A stretch of 64,000 nucleotides of DNA from an uncultured Clostridia bacterium (GCA_947628665.1 CANRAU010000001.1:124001-188000); one strand, 5' to 3'; shown: positions 42,142 to 52,176, numbered from the stretch's first letter. Numbers and translations are program-made. The notes: generated by a model not told the origin, from the letters alone.

Positions 42142-43170
42142 TCATCCGAAAAGGCAATTTTCCAAAAAAGACGCCGCGATCTCCATGACTTCGGGGTCTT
42201 CTTCGCACATTTTCCGAAAATTTAGGGTCTGCGCATATGCAGCGGCGGCCTCGGGATCTTCCTTTTTCGCCGAGAGTACGCCGAGCTTTTGAAACGCTTC
42301 GGCGATATATTGCTCCGCTTCAAGAGAAGCATAGACATTGTGCTGCTTTTCGGGGAATATCTGCGCACGGATGTTGGACTTATCCTGTAAAGCCTTATTG
42401 CTTGCCACCGCGTTGGAGAGCGGGACGACCGTATCCGCCGCGCCGTGCAAAAGCAGGACGGGGACGTCGCTTGCAAGCAGGTGTTCGGCGGTGGATTTCG
42501 CAGCGGCCGCGCCGAATTTCAGATGCTCCCAAAGCCGCAGAAAAGGCTTCAAAAAGCGCATAGAATGGCCAATTTGCGCAGAAGCCTGCGCTGTGAGCAG
42601 TTCGGGAACGTCGTCGGGCGCGGAAAAGCTGACCACGCCCTTTACCTGTGGGTTCGTTTGCAGCACGCGGCACACGCAATAGCCGCCCCAGGAGTGCCCT
42701 GCCAAAAGAACGGGAAGATTTTTTGTAAGGTCGTTCTCCTTTACATACGCAAGTGCGCTTTGCAGATCCGAAACGCCCTGCGGCATCCCGAAAAGCGCCT
42801 TGCCTTCGGATGCCATCGTGCCTGTGGCGTCGTAGGCAAGCACCAAATAGCCGCGTTTTGCGAAATAATCGATTTCCGTTGTGTAGCTTATATGTCCGCC
42901 GCCCATGCCGTGTACGAAAATCAGCAGGGCGCGAGCCTGTTCGCATGTCGCGTCCGAATACAGCCCGCCGTGCAGGGTTTGTCCGCGATTCCCTTGAAAT
43001 TCTACGGGGCGCATGCGCAGATGCTCGAAATCCGCCGCCGTGAAATAGTGGAGCAGGGGGTTGCCTTCGCAGCGTTTGCCGAACGCCACCTTTTCTATCG
43101 CCCACGCAAACAGCATCAAACAGACAAATGCCGTCAGCGCGAGGGCGAGTACGATATACACAAACACCAT
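42142..43170 (-). CDS. Membrane-anchored alpha/beta hydrolase
   Basis: One N-terminal helix (YIVLALALTAFVCLMLFAWA) precedes an alpha/beta hydrolase fold: LLIFVHGMGGGHISY forms the oxyanion region, the nucleophile Ser is in AGHSWGGY, and VPVLLLHGAADTVVP and KQHNVY supply the acid and His. It is probably an esterase or lipase; the substrate is unknown. AAGGAGTCCGCGCC precedes the ATG. It is 12 bp downstream of the malic enzyme gene. Confidence 0.88.
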   Translation of the reverse strand: MVFVYIVLALALTAFVCLMLFAWAIEKVAFGKRCEGNPLLHYFTAADFEHLRMRPVEFQGNRGQTLHGGLYSDATCEQARALLIFVHGMGGGHISYTTEIDYFAKRGYLVLAYDATGTMASEGKALFGMPQGVSDLQSALAYVKENDLTKNLPVLLAGHSWGGYCVCRVLQTNPQVKGVVSFSAPDDVPELLTAQASAQIGHSMRFLKPFLRLWEHLKFGAAAAKSTAEHLLASDVPVLLLHGAADTVVPLSNAVASNKALQDKSNIRAQIFPEKQHNVYASLEAEQYIAEAFQKLGVLSAKKEDPEAAAAYAQTLNFRKMCEEDPEVMEIAASFLENCLFG

Positions 43171-43182
43171 GGCGCGGACTCC

Positions 43183-44370
43183 TTACGCTTCCTGCGGGAT
43201 ATGGCGGGCAACGCCCGTGTCGATGGCGGCCTGCATGACCGCTGCGGCGACGGTTTTGCCGACGCGTTCATCGAAAGCCTTCGGCAGAATGTAATCCGCA
43301 CGCAGCTCCTCTGCGGACACCAACGACGCAATGGCCTTGGCCGCCGCGAGCTTCATATCCTCGTTGATCTCGCTGGCACGGCAGTCCAGCGCGCCGCGGA
43401 AAATGCCGGGGAATGCCAGCACGTTGTTGATTTGGTTCGGGAAATCGCTTCTGCCCGTACCCACGACGGCAGCTCCTGCCGCAAGCGCCAAATCGGGCAT
43501 GATCTCCGGCACGGGATTGGCCATGGGCAATACGATGGGGGATTCGCCCATGGAGCGCACCATATCTTCCGTAACGATACCGGGCGCGGAAACGCCGATG
43601 AAAATATCCGCGCCGACCATCGCATCCGCCAAAGTGCCCGTGCGTCTTTCGTGATTGGTCACGTTTGCCATCGCCGCCTGCGCGGGATTCAACCGCGGAT
43701 CGCCCGCACAAATGATGCCCTTGCTGTTGCAGAGCAGGACGTCCTTGACCCCCTGCCGCAAAAGCAGCTTGGCGATCGCGATACCCGCCGCGCCCGCGCC
43801 CGAAAAGACCACTGTGCAGTCCGACAGCTTTTTCCCGACCAGACGCAGTGCATTGAGTACGGCTGCCGCCACAACGACCGCCGTGCCGTGCTGATCGTCG
43901 TGAAAAATCGGGATGTCGGTTCTTTGCTTGAGCTTTTCTTCAATTTCAAAACAACGCGGCGCAGCGATGTCCTCCAAATTGACGCCGCCGAACGACCCCG
44001 CCAGCAAAGCGATGCAGTTGACGATCTCGTCCACGTTCTTGGAACGCACGCAGAGCGGAATGGCGTCCACGCCGCCGAATTCCTTGAACAGCACGCATTT
44101 GCCCTCCATAACGGGCATACCCGCCTCAGGGCCGATGTCGCCGAGCCCCAAAACCGCCGTACCGTCGGTGACCACGGCGACCGTGTTCCAGCGGCGCGTC
44201 AGTTCGTAGGATTTGGAGACGTCCTTTTGAATTTCCAAACACGGCTGCGCGACACCCGGTGTATAGGCGAGGGACAAAGCTTCCTTGTCGCCCGCCTTTG
44301 CGCGTGTTTTGATTTCGATTTTGCCCTGCCATTCGTAATGTAGGCGCAGACTTTCTTTTGCGTAATCCAT
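43183..44370 (-). CDS. NAD(P)-dependent malic enzyme
   Basis: Oxidative decarboxylation of malate to pyruvate. AYTPGVAQPCLEI carries the catalytic Tyr, GKCVLFKEFGGVDAIPLCV the Lys, IPIFHDDQHGTAVVV the metal Asp pair, and VFSGAGAAGIAIAKLL the Rossmann dinucleotide site. At 395 aa it is the short bacterial type (YtsJ/MaeA-like) without a phosphotransacetylase domain. It lies between glpK and the hydrolase on the same strand. Confidence 0.96.
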   Translation of the reverse strand: MDYAKESLRLHYEWQGKIEIKTRAKAGDKEALSLAYTPGVAQPCLEIQKDVSKSYELTRRWNTVAVVTDGTAVLGLGDIGPEAGMPVMEGKCVLFKEFGGVDAIPLCVRSKNVDEIVNCIALLAGSFGGVNLEDIAAPRCFEIEEKLKQRTDIPIFHDDQHGTAVVVAAAVLNALRLVGKKLSDCTVVFSGAGAAGIAIAKLLLRQGVKDVLLCNSKGIICAGDPRLNPAQAAMANVTNHERRTGTLADAMVGADIFIGVSAPGIVTEDMVRSMGESPIVLPMANPVPEIMPDLALAAGAAVVGTGRSDFPNQINNVLAFPGIFRGALDCRASEINEDMKLAAAKAIASLVSAEELRADYILPKAFDERVGKTVAAAVMQAAIDTGVARHIPQEA

Positions 44371-44411
44371 GGGGGAATTTGGTTCTCCTTTAATGATGAT
44401 ATATCGGTGCT

Positions 44412-45941
44412 TTAGGCGTTTTCGCCGTGTTCGACCCAGCCCCGCGAACGCTCTACTGCGCGCAGCCAGCCGGCATATAATTCGTCACGTTCGGCCTGCG
44501 GCATTTGCGGCTCGAATACGCTGTCCACGCTGCGCACGGCCTCCAGCTCGTTGAGATCCGTCCAAAAACCGACCGCAAGCCCTGCGAGGAACGCCGCGCC
44601 GAGCGCGGTTGTCTCGACCATTTTCGGGCGGTTGACCTTGGTGCGGATCAGATCGGCCTGAATTTGCATCATGATGTTGCTGACCGACGCGCCGCCGTCC
44701 ACGCGAAGCTCGGAAAGGGCGATCCCCGAATCGGCTTTCATCGCTTCGAGCAGATCGGTCATTTGATAGGCGATTGCTTCCAGTACGCTGCGGGCGATAT
44801 GTTCACGCTGTACGCCGCGCGTAAGCCCCACGATCGTGCCGCGCGCGTACATATCCCAATACGGCGCGCCAAGCCCCGTGAACGCCGGAACAAAGTAAAT
44901 GCCGCCTGCATCGGGAACGCTTTCGGCCAGCTCGTCGCAGCGTTTTGCGGAATCGATGAGCCGCAGATCGTCGCGCAGCCATTTGATGACCGAACCCGCG
45001 TTGAACGCCGAGCCTTCAATGGCGTATTCCACCTTGCCGTCCAAGCCCCATGCGACGCCCGTGACCAGATTGTTTTTCGACTGTACGCGGCTTTCTCCCG
45101 TGTTCATCAGCAAAAAGCAACCCGTACCGTAGGTGTTTTTGGCCTGGCCGGCTCTAAAGCACCCTTGCCCGAACAGCGCCGCAGGTTGGTCGCCAATCGC
45201 GCCCGCGATGGGTACGCCGACAATATCCTCAAAGCCCAAAAGTCCCGGGGCGACTTCGCCGTATACACTGCTCGAGGGAACGGGGGTGGGCAGCATGCTC
45301 ATCGGAATGCCGAGTCGCTCGCAAAGGTAAGGATCCCAGCAGAGCTTATCCACGTCAAACAGCATTGTGCGGGACGCATTGGAATAGTCCGTAATATGCA
45401 CCTTGCCGCCCGTCAGATTCCAAATCAGCCAGGTTTCAATCGTGCCGAACAAAAGCTGCCCCGCATCCGCCAGAATGCGCGCGCCGGGGACGTTCTCCAG
45501 TATCCATTTGATTTTGGTGGCGGAGAAATACGCATCCACCACAAGCCCTGTGTGCGCCTGTATGTAATCGGTCAATTCCCGATCTTTTTTGATTTCTTCA
45601 CACATTTCTGCGGTACGGCGGCACTGCCAAACGATGGCGTTATAAATCGGCTTGCCGGTGCCTTTGTCCCACAAAACGGTGGTTTCGCGCTGGTTGGTGA
45701 TGCCGATGGAGGCAATGTCGGAGGTGACGACCTGCGCGGCGGTCAAAACCTCGGTCACCGCCTGGAACTGCGTGTGCAAAATTTCCATGGCGTTATGCTC
45801 CACCCAGCCCGGCTGCGGGTAGATTTGGTTGAACTCATGCTGAGCCTTGGCGGCTATGTTGCCCTGCCTGTCAAAAAGAATGGCTCTGGAACTGGTCGTA
45901 CCCTGATCGAGTGCAAGAACATACTTTGCTGCGTTTGCCAA
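44412..45941 (-). CDS. glpK: Glycerol kinase
   Basis: An FGGY kinase phosphorylating glycerol with ATP. YVLALDQGTTSSRAILFDRQ is the N-terminal signature; GVAWGLDGKVEYAIEGSAFN and LRVDGGASVSNIMMQIQADL are characteristic. I chose TTG 45941 (GGGG eight bases upstream), giving MANAAKYVLALDQ; an in-frame GTG at 45950 lies too close to the ribosome site. It precedes the malic enzyme gene, 41 bp apart. No glpF or glpD is adjacent. Confidence 0.96.
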   Translation of the reverse strand: MANAAKYVLALDQGTTSSRAILFDRQGNIAAKAQHEFNQIYPQPGWVEHNAMEILHTQFQAVTEVLTAAQVVTSDIASIGITNQRETTVLWDKGTGKPIYNAIVWQCRRTAEMCEEIKKDRELTDYIQAHTGLVVDAYFSATKIKWILENVPGARILADAGQLLFGTIETWLIWNLTGGKVHITDYSNASRTMLFDVDKLCWDPYLCERLGIPMSMLPTPVPSSSVYGEVAPGLLGFEDIVGVPIAGAIGDQPAALFGQGCFRAGQAKNTYGTGCFLLMNTGESRVQSKNNLVTGVAWGLDGKVEYAIEGSAFNAGSVIKWLRDDLRLIDSAKRCDELAESVPDAGGIYFVPAFTGLGAPYWDMYARGTIVGLTRGVQREHIARSVLEAIAYQMTDLLEAMKADSGIALSELRVDGGASVSNIMMQIQADLIRTKVNRPKMVETTALGAAFLAGLAVGFWTDLNELEAVRSVDSVFEPQMPQAERDELYAGWLRAVERSRGWVEHGENA

Positions 45942-45969
45942 AACGAACACCCCTAACGATTGTAAGTTT

Positions 45970-47535
45970 TTATTGTTTGCCTTTCTTGGCTTTGGATTCG
46001 ACTTTTGCGTCGTCTATGAGGTTGTGCAGTCCCTGCCAGTGCAGTACGCGGCGGTTGAACCACAAAGATTGCGCCTTGCCGCGCAGATAAGAGGGAAGCG
46101 CCTGCTTCAAAGTCCCGTAGCGGACTTTGTAAGCGTTGAGCAGATCGAAATACTCGGGCAGACCCTCTTCAAACCGCGCATAGCTTTTGTCCTCGGGCGC
46201 TGACCACGCCGTCTCGGCGATTGCACCCAAACGCGGGAACGTGCAGTAATCCGCCTTCTTCTGCGTCGGGACATATTCCGTCCACAACGGCGCTTCCACG
46301 CCGAACATATTCTCGCCCATGTCCGGCTCAAATTCATAAGCGGATTTCAAATTCACCCATCCGTAAGGGAGATCGAGATAATACGGATGCGCGGAGGAGT
46401 TATACATTTTTCTGCCGTTTTGCAATTCCCGCTGTACGGTATCGTTTTGCTTGTTGACGCCGCAGATCTGCCAGACGATGTCACGATCCAGCAAATCGGT
46501 ATTTTCTATGCCGTCATAATTCCACATGATCGGGATCTTCCCTTTTTCTTTGACATGGGCGGCGACACGGCTCATGAAATAGTGCTGCAGCTGTTCTTCG
46601 GTCGCAATATGCTCTTTTTGCATTTTGGCCTGACAGTGCGGACAAATTTTCCAGCGCATTTTGACGGCTTCGTCGCCGCCGAGGTGGAAATACGGATCGG
46701 GGAACAGCTCGCAAAGCTCGTCGATCACATCGAAAACGAAGGCATAGGTCTCCTCCTTGCCCGCGCAGAGAATATCGTGCTTTACGCCCCAGTGCGTGGC
46801 GACCTCCGTTTTGCGCGGAAAGCAGGCAAGCTCGGGGTAACACGCGATTGCCGAAACCGTATGCCCCGGGATGTCGAATTCGGGTACGACCCGGATGAAT
46901 CGGCGGTGGCAGTAGTCCACGATCTCACGAATATCCTCCTGCGTGTAAAATCCGCTTTCGGGTTTGACGCCGAAATTCGTGTGGCTGCGTTTCGAGCCTT
47001 TTTCGGTGAGAAGCGGATATTTTTTGATCTCCACGCGCCAGCCCTGATCCTCGGTCAAATGCCAGTGAAAAACATTGAGCTTATGCAGGGCGATCAGATC
47101 TATATACCGCTTGATCTCCTTGACCGACTGGAAATATCGCCCCGAATCGAGCATAAAGCCGCGATAGGCATAACGCGGTTTGTCTTCGATATACATATCG
47201 GGCAGCTGCCCGTTGCCCTGCAGCAAAAGCTGCTTTAAGGTCTGCAGCCCGTAAAAAATGCCGTTGTCTGTTTTGCCGTATATGTACACACAGCCGTCGC
47301 GCGATACCAGACGGTAGCCTTCGTCCGCCGTCAACTCGTCCGTGTGCAACAAAAGGATCGCATTCTCCGTCGCATCCGAATCGCGGTGCAGCCGGATGTC
47401 GAATTCCCGTTTGACGAAATCCCGAAATTCATCGATATAATCGACCTTTGAGATCGTGGTGTCCGCATCAAGCGCAAAGCCGACTTTGCCGCCTGTAATA
47501 ATCATTTCATTGGGCTGTGGAACGATATTGAACAT
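45970..47535 (-). CDS. Beta-N-acetylhexosaminidase, GH20
   Basis: A 521-aa cytoplasmic-looking enzyme. The N-terminal GH20b domain (to about residue 120) is followed by the TIM barrel with the catalytic Asp-Glu pair D288-E289 in FHLGGDEAVKM. HWHLTEDQGWRVEIKKYP and FDIPGHTVSA are family motifs. There is no signal peptide. CGGAGGAAGTCT precedes the ATG at 47535. It should release GlcNAc or GalNAc from the ends of imported oligosaccharides. It sits 28 bp upstream of glpK. Confidence 0.94.
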   Translation of the reverse strand: MFNIVPQPNEMIITGGKVGFALDADTTISKVDYIDEFRDFVKREFDIRLHRDSDATENAILLLHTDELTADEGYRLVSRDGCVYIYGKTDNGIFYGLQTLKQLLLQGNGQLPDMYIEDKPRYAYRGFMLDSGRYFQSVKEIKRYIDLIALHKLNVFHWHLTEDQGWRVEIKKYPLLTEKGSKRSHTNFGVKPESGFYTQEDIREIVDYCHRRFIRVVPEFDIPGHTVSAIACYPELACFPRKTEVATHWGVKHDILCAGKEETYAFVFDVIDELCELFPDPYFHLGGDEAVKMRWKICPHCQAKMQKEHIATEEQLQHYFMSRVAAHVKEKGKIPIMWNYDGIENTDLLDRDIVWQICGVNKQNDTVQRELQNGRKMYNSSAHPYYLDLPYGWVNLKSAYEFEPDMGENMFGVEAPLWTEYVPTQKKADYCTFPRLGAIAETAWSAPEDKSYARFEEGLPEYFDLLNAYKVRYGTLKQALPSYLRGKAQSLWFNRRVLHWQGLHNLIDDAKVESKAKKGKQ

Positions 47536-47760
47536 AGACTTCCTCCGCCGTGGCAGATAATCAAGGCCCTTTCTTTTTCGTAAAAAAGAATGGGACAAAG
47601 TAAGATACTTTAGTAATATATTACCATACGCAGCGGGAAATAACAACAGAAAATAAGCGGTAAGCCGTTTTTTCTTTGCGAATGCGGAGCGCAGGATATT
47701 TGATGGCCGGATCGCTTGTGCAAGTGGCTGCATTTTAGATAGCGCCGCAAATTCCATACA
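47536..47760. other. Intergenic region upstream of the GH20 gene
   Basis: No gene is apparent. On the minus strand an AT-rich stretch around 47600-47640 (TATTACTAAAG context) may hold the GH20 promoter, but no clear -35/-10 pair stands out. Confidence 0.35.
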
Positions 47761-47785
47761 AAAAAAGGACGTTTTCAAAACGTCC
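47761..47785 (-). terminator. Terminator downstream of the GH28 gene
   Basis: GGACGTTTT (47767-47775) pairs with AAAACGTCC (47777-47785); on the minus strand six or more Ts follow. Confidence 0.7.
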
Positions 47786-48010
47786 CTCAGTCTGTCGATA
47801 AACAGTTTTGCGATAGCAAAATAACGAAAAGTTTTCGCCCGCCTTTTTCAAAAGGCGGCGGGGTTGAGGGGCGGCGCCCTCATCGCAGCCCGCAGGCTGC
47901 GAAATTTTTGTCCAAAAGAGCGCAGGAGGGGCGAAAAACAGTCCAGTGGACTGTTTTTCGGTGGGGAACCCTCGCCGGGGGTTCCCCATAATCTTACTCC
48001 TTTTGTGTAT
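47786..48010. repeat. Cluster of hairpins, one shared with tRNA-Gln tail repeats
   Basis: In 220 bp lie CGCCTTTTTC/AAAAGGCG, GCAGCCCGCAGGCTGC, AAACAGTCCAGTGGACTGTTT (the 17-bp palindrome is at 47938-47954) and GGGGAACCC/GGGTTCCCC. The palindrome ACAGTCCNGTGGACTGT also occurs at 38656 and 39159. No coding frame is credible. Confidence 0.7.
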
Positions 48011-48034
48011 TTAGACTTTTTAGAGTAAAATTCT

Positions 48035-49408
48035 TTATGCCTCTTCGCCGATTTTGACCGCATCAAATCCCTCTTTGGCCGCCTGACCGTCGAAGCGGAT
48101 TAACTGGAGATCCTTGCAGTGCGCCGCGTCGAGCGCGTGCGCATAGTCGTCGCAGATCTTCCCGAAGCGCACCGAGGACTTTTCGACCGTGACCCCGTCG
48201 GCATAGCGCAGGAAAAAGCCCGCGTTTTGCGCCTTTTCCACGCCGTACTGAAGGCTTGGCCGCAGATCGTAAAGCCCGCACGGCCATTTGGAGGTTTTGG
48301 TCAGCTCGACCTGCACATTTTCAAAGGTGACGTTTTCGATGTGATTGTCGGCGTTGCCGTGGACGAGCACGCCGTTTTCACCCTTGCAGGTGATGTTTTG
48401 AAAGCGCACGTTTTTGATTTTGCCCGATTTCGTGTTTTCGTCGCGGTTCAAGGTGGTCAGCACGATCGGCTCGGCAGTTCCCCACCAATCGGGGCAGAAC
48501 CGCCGCGTTTCGATCAGAATATTGGAATAGCTGACGTTTTCCACATTGCCGCCGTCGCGAATTTGGATGGAAAGCCCGCGGTTGCTGCGGGAGATGATGC
48601 AGTCGGAAACGAGGACATTGCGAAAATCGCCCACGCCCTCCGTGCCGATTTTGATCGCGGCGGAGGTGGAGATCAGCGTGCAGCCTGTGATGAGGATGTT
48701 TTCGCACGGGCCGTATTCCGCGTTGCCCTTGCTCGTCTTTAAGCAGATGCAGTCGTCCGCACATTCAATGTGGCAATTGCAAATGCGCACATTGGAGCAG
48801 TGGTCGGGGTCGATCCCGTCGGAATTGGCGACGTCCAAATCGTTGAGAATGCGAATGGCCGAGATCAGCACGTCGTCGCAGCCCGCAGGATGCAGCGTCC
48901 AAAAGGGCGCGTCTACGATGGTGACGTTGCGAAAAGAGATATGATCGCTTTTTTCGATATAGATCACGGTCGGACGCGGGTAGAAGTCGCCCGTCACATA
49001 GTATTGGTCTTTACGACGCACAAAGCTGTGACCGTTTGCGTCGATTACGCCCTCGCCGGTTATCGAACAGCCGTGCGCTTCAAAGCCGTAAAGAAATACA
49101 AAGGAGGGCTTGCCCGTAACGGGATTGCCGATCAAAGCGGTTTTCGGGTCGTTGAGCGCTAAGCAGGGGCGAATGTAGCCGTTGATGTCCGACGTGGCTT
49201 TTAAGCGCGCGCCTTTCTGCAAATGCAGTTCGACATTCGCGCGAAGCTGCAGCGAGTCGCTGTAATAGGTCTTGCCGCCGGAGAGTACGACCGTACCGCC
49301 GCCGTTTTTATGGCAATCGTCTATGGCGGCCTGCAGAGCTTTTACATCATTTTGCACGCCGTCGCCCCTGGCGCCGTAGGTTTCGGGATAATAATTACTG
49401 GTTTGCAT
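48035..49408 (-). CDS. Glycoside hydrolase family 28 (polygalacturonase-like)
   Basis: A right-handed beta helix. The pectinase-type N-terminus (YGARGDGVQNDVKALQAAID) is followed by the catalytic aspartates in ANSDGIDPDHC and ECADDCICLKT; the usual GHG is replaced by KIGTEG. No signal peptide is seen. Substrates may be oligogalacturonides or other uronic-acid glycans. Its stop is 274 bp upstream of a terminator. AGGCAGGAAGC precedes the ATG. Confidence 0.88.
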   Translation of the reverse strand: MQTSNYYPETYGARGDGVQNDVKALQAAIDDCHKNGGGTVVLSGGKTYYSDSLQLRANVELHLQKGARLKATSDINGYIRPCLALNDPKTALIGNPVTGKPSFVFLYGFEAHGCSITGEGVIDANGHSFVRRKDQYYVTGDFYPRPTVIYIEKSDHISFRNVTIVDAPFWTLHPAGCDDVLISAIRILNDLDVANSDGIDPDHCSNVRICNCHIECADDCICLKTSKGNAEYGPCENILITGCTLISTSAAIKIGTEGVGDFRNVLVSDCIISRSNRGLSIQIRDGGNVENVSYSNILIETRRFCPDWWGTAEPIVLTTLNRDENTKSGKIKNVRFQNITCKGENGVLVHGNADNHIENVTFENVQVELTKTSKWPCGLYDLRPSLQYGVEKAQNAGFFLRYADGVTVEKSSVRFGKICDDYAHALDAAHCKDLQLIRFDGQAAKEGFDAVKIGEEA

Positions 49409-49485
49409 ATGCTTCCTGCCTGTATCTGAATTTTTGCCGTTTTCTGAAGGACGGCGTCCTTTTGAGCCGAAGAATAAATCCTTCC

Positions 49486-50886
49486 TTACTTCCCGTACAG
49501 CTCGGCGACTTTTTGCATGGTTTTATTTGCCACGGGAATGGCGACCGAGCTTCCGCCGCCGCCGTTTTCAACCACGACCACGATGGCATAGGGGAGATCC
49601 TTGCGCTGTGAAAAGCCCACGAACCATGCGTGCGGCTTATCGCCGCCCTCGTCGGTGCTGACCTCCGCCGTACCCGTTTTGCCGCACATTTCGAGCTTGC
49701 GGAATTTGCTGTCTCCGTAATAGTTTTCCACATTGGAGCGCAGCAGTTCCTGCAGCTTCTTTGCCGTGGAAGCGGAGAACATTTGTAATCCTGCTTCGGT
49801 TTTTGCCTCCAAAACGGTTTTGCCCGTTTGATTGGTGATGGACTTGACGAGATACGGCTGCACCGATGTGCCGCCGTTGGCGATCGCGCCCACGATCATC
49901 AGCATATGGCAGGGGTTGACAAGCGTGGTGTATTGCCCGATGCCCGCCCAGCCGAGATCGAGCTTGGAAGCGGCGGAAAGGTCAAAGGTGCTTTTCGCCA
50001 GGCGAATTTTGCCCACCGTAAAGTTTTGGTTAAATCCGAGCGCGTCGGTCGTGGCCGTGAGCTTTTCCGTGCCGAGCTGCAGGGCGACCTGCGCAAAAAA
50101 GCTGTTGCATGAGACGTTCAGCGCGCGTTCAAAGCCCAGTGTGCCGTGCTTGCCGAGGCATTTGACAGAACCGCCGTCAATCGTGTGCGCACCCGTGCAT
50201 TTGAGCTTTTGGGTGTCGATGTCCGCAATATTGTCTATGGCGGAAGCGGAAGTGATGACTTTAAAGGTCGAACCGGGGGTATATACGCCGGAGAAAAAGC
50301 GGTTCAAATACACGCCTTCGTATTCGCCCGTTTTGTCGTTCGCAATATCCTGTGACGGGCGGTTCTGAATATCGTAGGCGGGCTTGGAGGTCACGCAGAC
50401 CAACTGACCGGTGCGGTAATTCATCACGCCGACCGTACCCTTGTTGTTACCGAGCGCCTTGTAAGCTTCGGCGCACAGCTCGGCGTTCACCGCAAGCTGC
50501 AGGTCGTTGCCCTTGCCGTATTTTTTGATGTCGTAAATGCCGTTTGCGAAGGTATAGCCCGTCAGTTCGTCCTTGTAGGAGGTCTGCACGCCCGTGGCGA
50601 TAAACCCCTGGGCGTCGCCGACCACGTGCAGCGTCGCGGTGCGGATGCTACGGCTTTCGTTATACTGCCGTTTGCCGTCTGCGGTCTTTGCGAGGATCGC
50701 GCCCGTTTCGTCGGTGATATTGCCCGCCGCAATGAGCGTCCCCGAGGTGTACAAATGCCGATTTGCCTTGCGCATCGACCAGTTATCGGCATTCGTATAA
50801 AAGGTATAAAACAGAATGCACAGCCCCGCAAGGAACGCAACCGCGGGAATATACAGAAGCCAGGCTCTTCTGGAAAGCGTTTTCAT
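49486..50886 (-). CDS. Penicillin-binding protein (PBP2/FtsI-type transpeptidase)
   Basis: One N-terminal membrane helix (AWLLYIPAVAFLAGLCILFY) and a transpeptidase domain: the acyl-Ser is S206 in PGSTFKVI, SxN is S259-C-N261, and KTG is at 403. At 466 aa it lacks long N-terminal dimerisation or C-terminal PASTA domains, like the PbpA found next to FtsW/RodA in serine/threonine-kinase clusters. It is 15 bp downstream of the FtsW-like gene, so the pair likely forms a glycan polymerase-transpeptidase complex. Confidence 0.94.
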   Translation of the reverse strand: MKTLSRRAWLLYIPAVAFLAGLCILFYTFYTNADNWSMRKANRHLYTSGTLIAAGNITDETGAILAKTADGKRQYNESRSIRTATLHVVGDAQGFIATGVQTSYKDELTGYTFANGIYDIKKYGKGNDLQLAVNAELCAEAYKALGNNKGTVGVMNYRTGQLVCVTSKPAYDIQNRPSQDIANDKTGEYEGVYLNRFFSGVYTPGSTFKVITSASAIDNIADIDTQKLKCTGAHTIDGGSVKCLGKHGTLGFERALNVSCNSFFAQVALQLGTEKLTATTDALGFNQNFTVGKIRLAKSTFDLSAASKLDLGWAGIGQYTTLVNPCHMLMIVGAIANGGTSVQPYLVKSITNQTGKTVLEAKTEAGLQMFSASTAKKLQELLRSNVENYYGDSKFRKLEMCGKTGTAEVSTDEGGDKPHAWFVGFSQRKDLPYAIVVVVENGGGGSSVAIPVANKTMQKVAELYGK

Positions 50887-50901
50887 ACGAACCCCTCCTT
50901 T

Positions 50902-52176
50902 TTACGACTGTCCGATTTTATCGTAACGCTTGTAGGTGTGTACGTCTATGGCCTTGATAAACGCCGCTAAGCCCCAGCAGCACATCATACTCGAACCGCC
51001 GCGGCTGATAAAGGGCAGGGTAACGCCCGTCCAGGGCAGCAGATCGGTCACGCCGAATACGTGCAGCGCGGCCTGAAAAAGCAGAAGGCTCGACGCCGCG
51101 AGCGCCGCGATCGAATAAAAGGACGAGCGTGCCGCCCTTGCATAGCGAATGCTGTAGACCACTAAGGAAACAAAGGTCAGCAGCACGGTCATGGCGATGA
51201 TGATGCCGAACTCCTCACACACCATGCCGAAGGCGAGGTCTTCGGTCGCCGCGTAGACGTAGCGCAGCTTGCCGTTGCCGATTCCGAGGCCGAACAGCCC
51301 GCCGCTCACGGAATAAATCAAAAGCTGCACCTGCTGGTAACCGCTCCCTGTGGCGTTCTCCCACACATGGCGGTACGTCTCAAAGCGTTTGGCGACGTGC
51401 GGCTTAAAGGTCAGCACGCCCGCGCCGCCCAACACCGCCGTCGCGCAGATCAAAAACAGGGTCTTGATGTCGCCCGAACGCAGGAACGCCATGACGATGA
51501 ACGTGAAAAAGAAGATCAGCGCCGTGCCGAAATCCCGCATCAAAAACAGGCAGCCGATGCATACGCCCGCAAACAGGATGTATTTGGTCAGACTGCGTGT
51601 GGACTGCAAATATTCAAGCGTCGCCGCGCCCACAAACACGAATGCGACCTTGACAAGCTCGGACGTCTGAATGGACAACACGCCGTCGCCCAGGATGATC
51701 CAGTTTTTCGCGCCGTTGATGTCCGTGCCGATGACCAGCGTCACCGCAAGCGCCAAAACGGCGAGGATCGCCACGGGCATACGCAACTTTGTGACGCGAT
51801 TGATGTCGCCCAAGATCCACAGCATGACCGAGAATACAAGAATTCCGAGCATCACCGCCGCCAACTGCGTGTACGCCTTGTCGGGGTAAACGCTCGTGGT
51901 CAGGGTAAGCCCTATGCCCGTTAAGAAAAAGGCGATCAGTTCGATCTCAAAGCTCTTTCGGTGCAAAAAGCCGCCGCAGACGAGGAAATAGACCCATTCC
52001 ACCGTTATATATACGGCAAAGACCACCACAAGCGTTGTGGTTTTTTCCTGCGTGCCGTTCATGTGGATCTGCAAAGCGCAGATGATTTGAAACACCGTCA
52101 TCATGAGCAGCAAAAACGGCCATTTGACGGGCTTGCGATAGGATTTTCTGCGTTTTTTCTTCTTTTGTTCCTTCAT
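50902..52176 (-). CDS. FtsW/RodA/SpoVE-family glycan polymerase
   Basis: A SEDS protein with about ten helices. A basic N-terminus (KEQKKKKRRKSYRKP) precedes the first helix. GAKNWIILGDGVLSIQTSEL, LMRDFGTALIFFF with the catalytic Asp region and LPFISRGGSSMMCCWGL are the SEDS signatures. It should polymerise lipid II in partnership with the adjacent PBP. It lies between the FHA gene and the PBP gene. Confidence 0.95.
   Translation of the reverse strand: MKEQKKKKRRKSYRKPVKWPFLLLMMTVFQIICALQIHMNGTQEKTTTLVVVFAVYITVEWVYFLVCGGFLHRKSFEIELIAFFLTGIGLTLTTSVYPDKAYTQLAAVMLGILVFSVMLWILGDINRVTKLRMPVAILAVLALAVTLVIGTDINGAKNWIILGDGVLSIQTSELVKVAFVFVGAATLEYLQSTRSLTKYILFAGVCIGCLFLMRDFGTALIFFFTFIVMAFLRSGDIKTLFLICATAVLGGAGVLTFKPHVAKRFETYRHVWENATGSGYQQVQLLIYSVSGGLFGLGIGNGKLRYVYAATEDLAFGMVCEEFGIIIAMTVLLTFVSLVVYSIRYARAARSSFYSIAALAASSLLLFQAALHVFGVTDLLPWTGVTLPFISRGGSSMMCCWGLAAFIKAIDVHTYKRYDKIGQS

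Noticed and set aside
42445..44343. 632-aa plus-strand open frame across the hydrolase and malic enzyme genes
   Set aside because: Antisense to two genes with clear catalytic motifs; no independent support.
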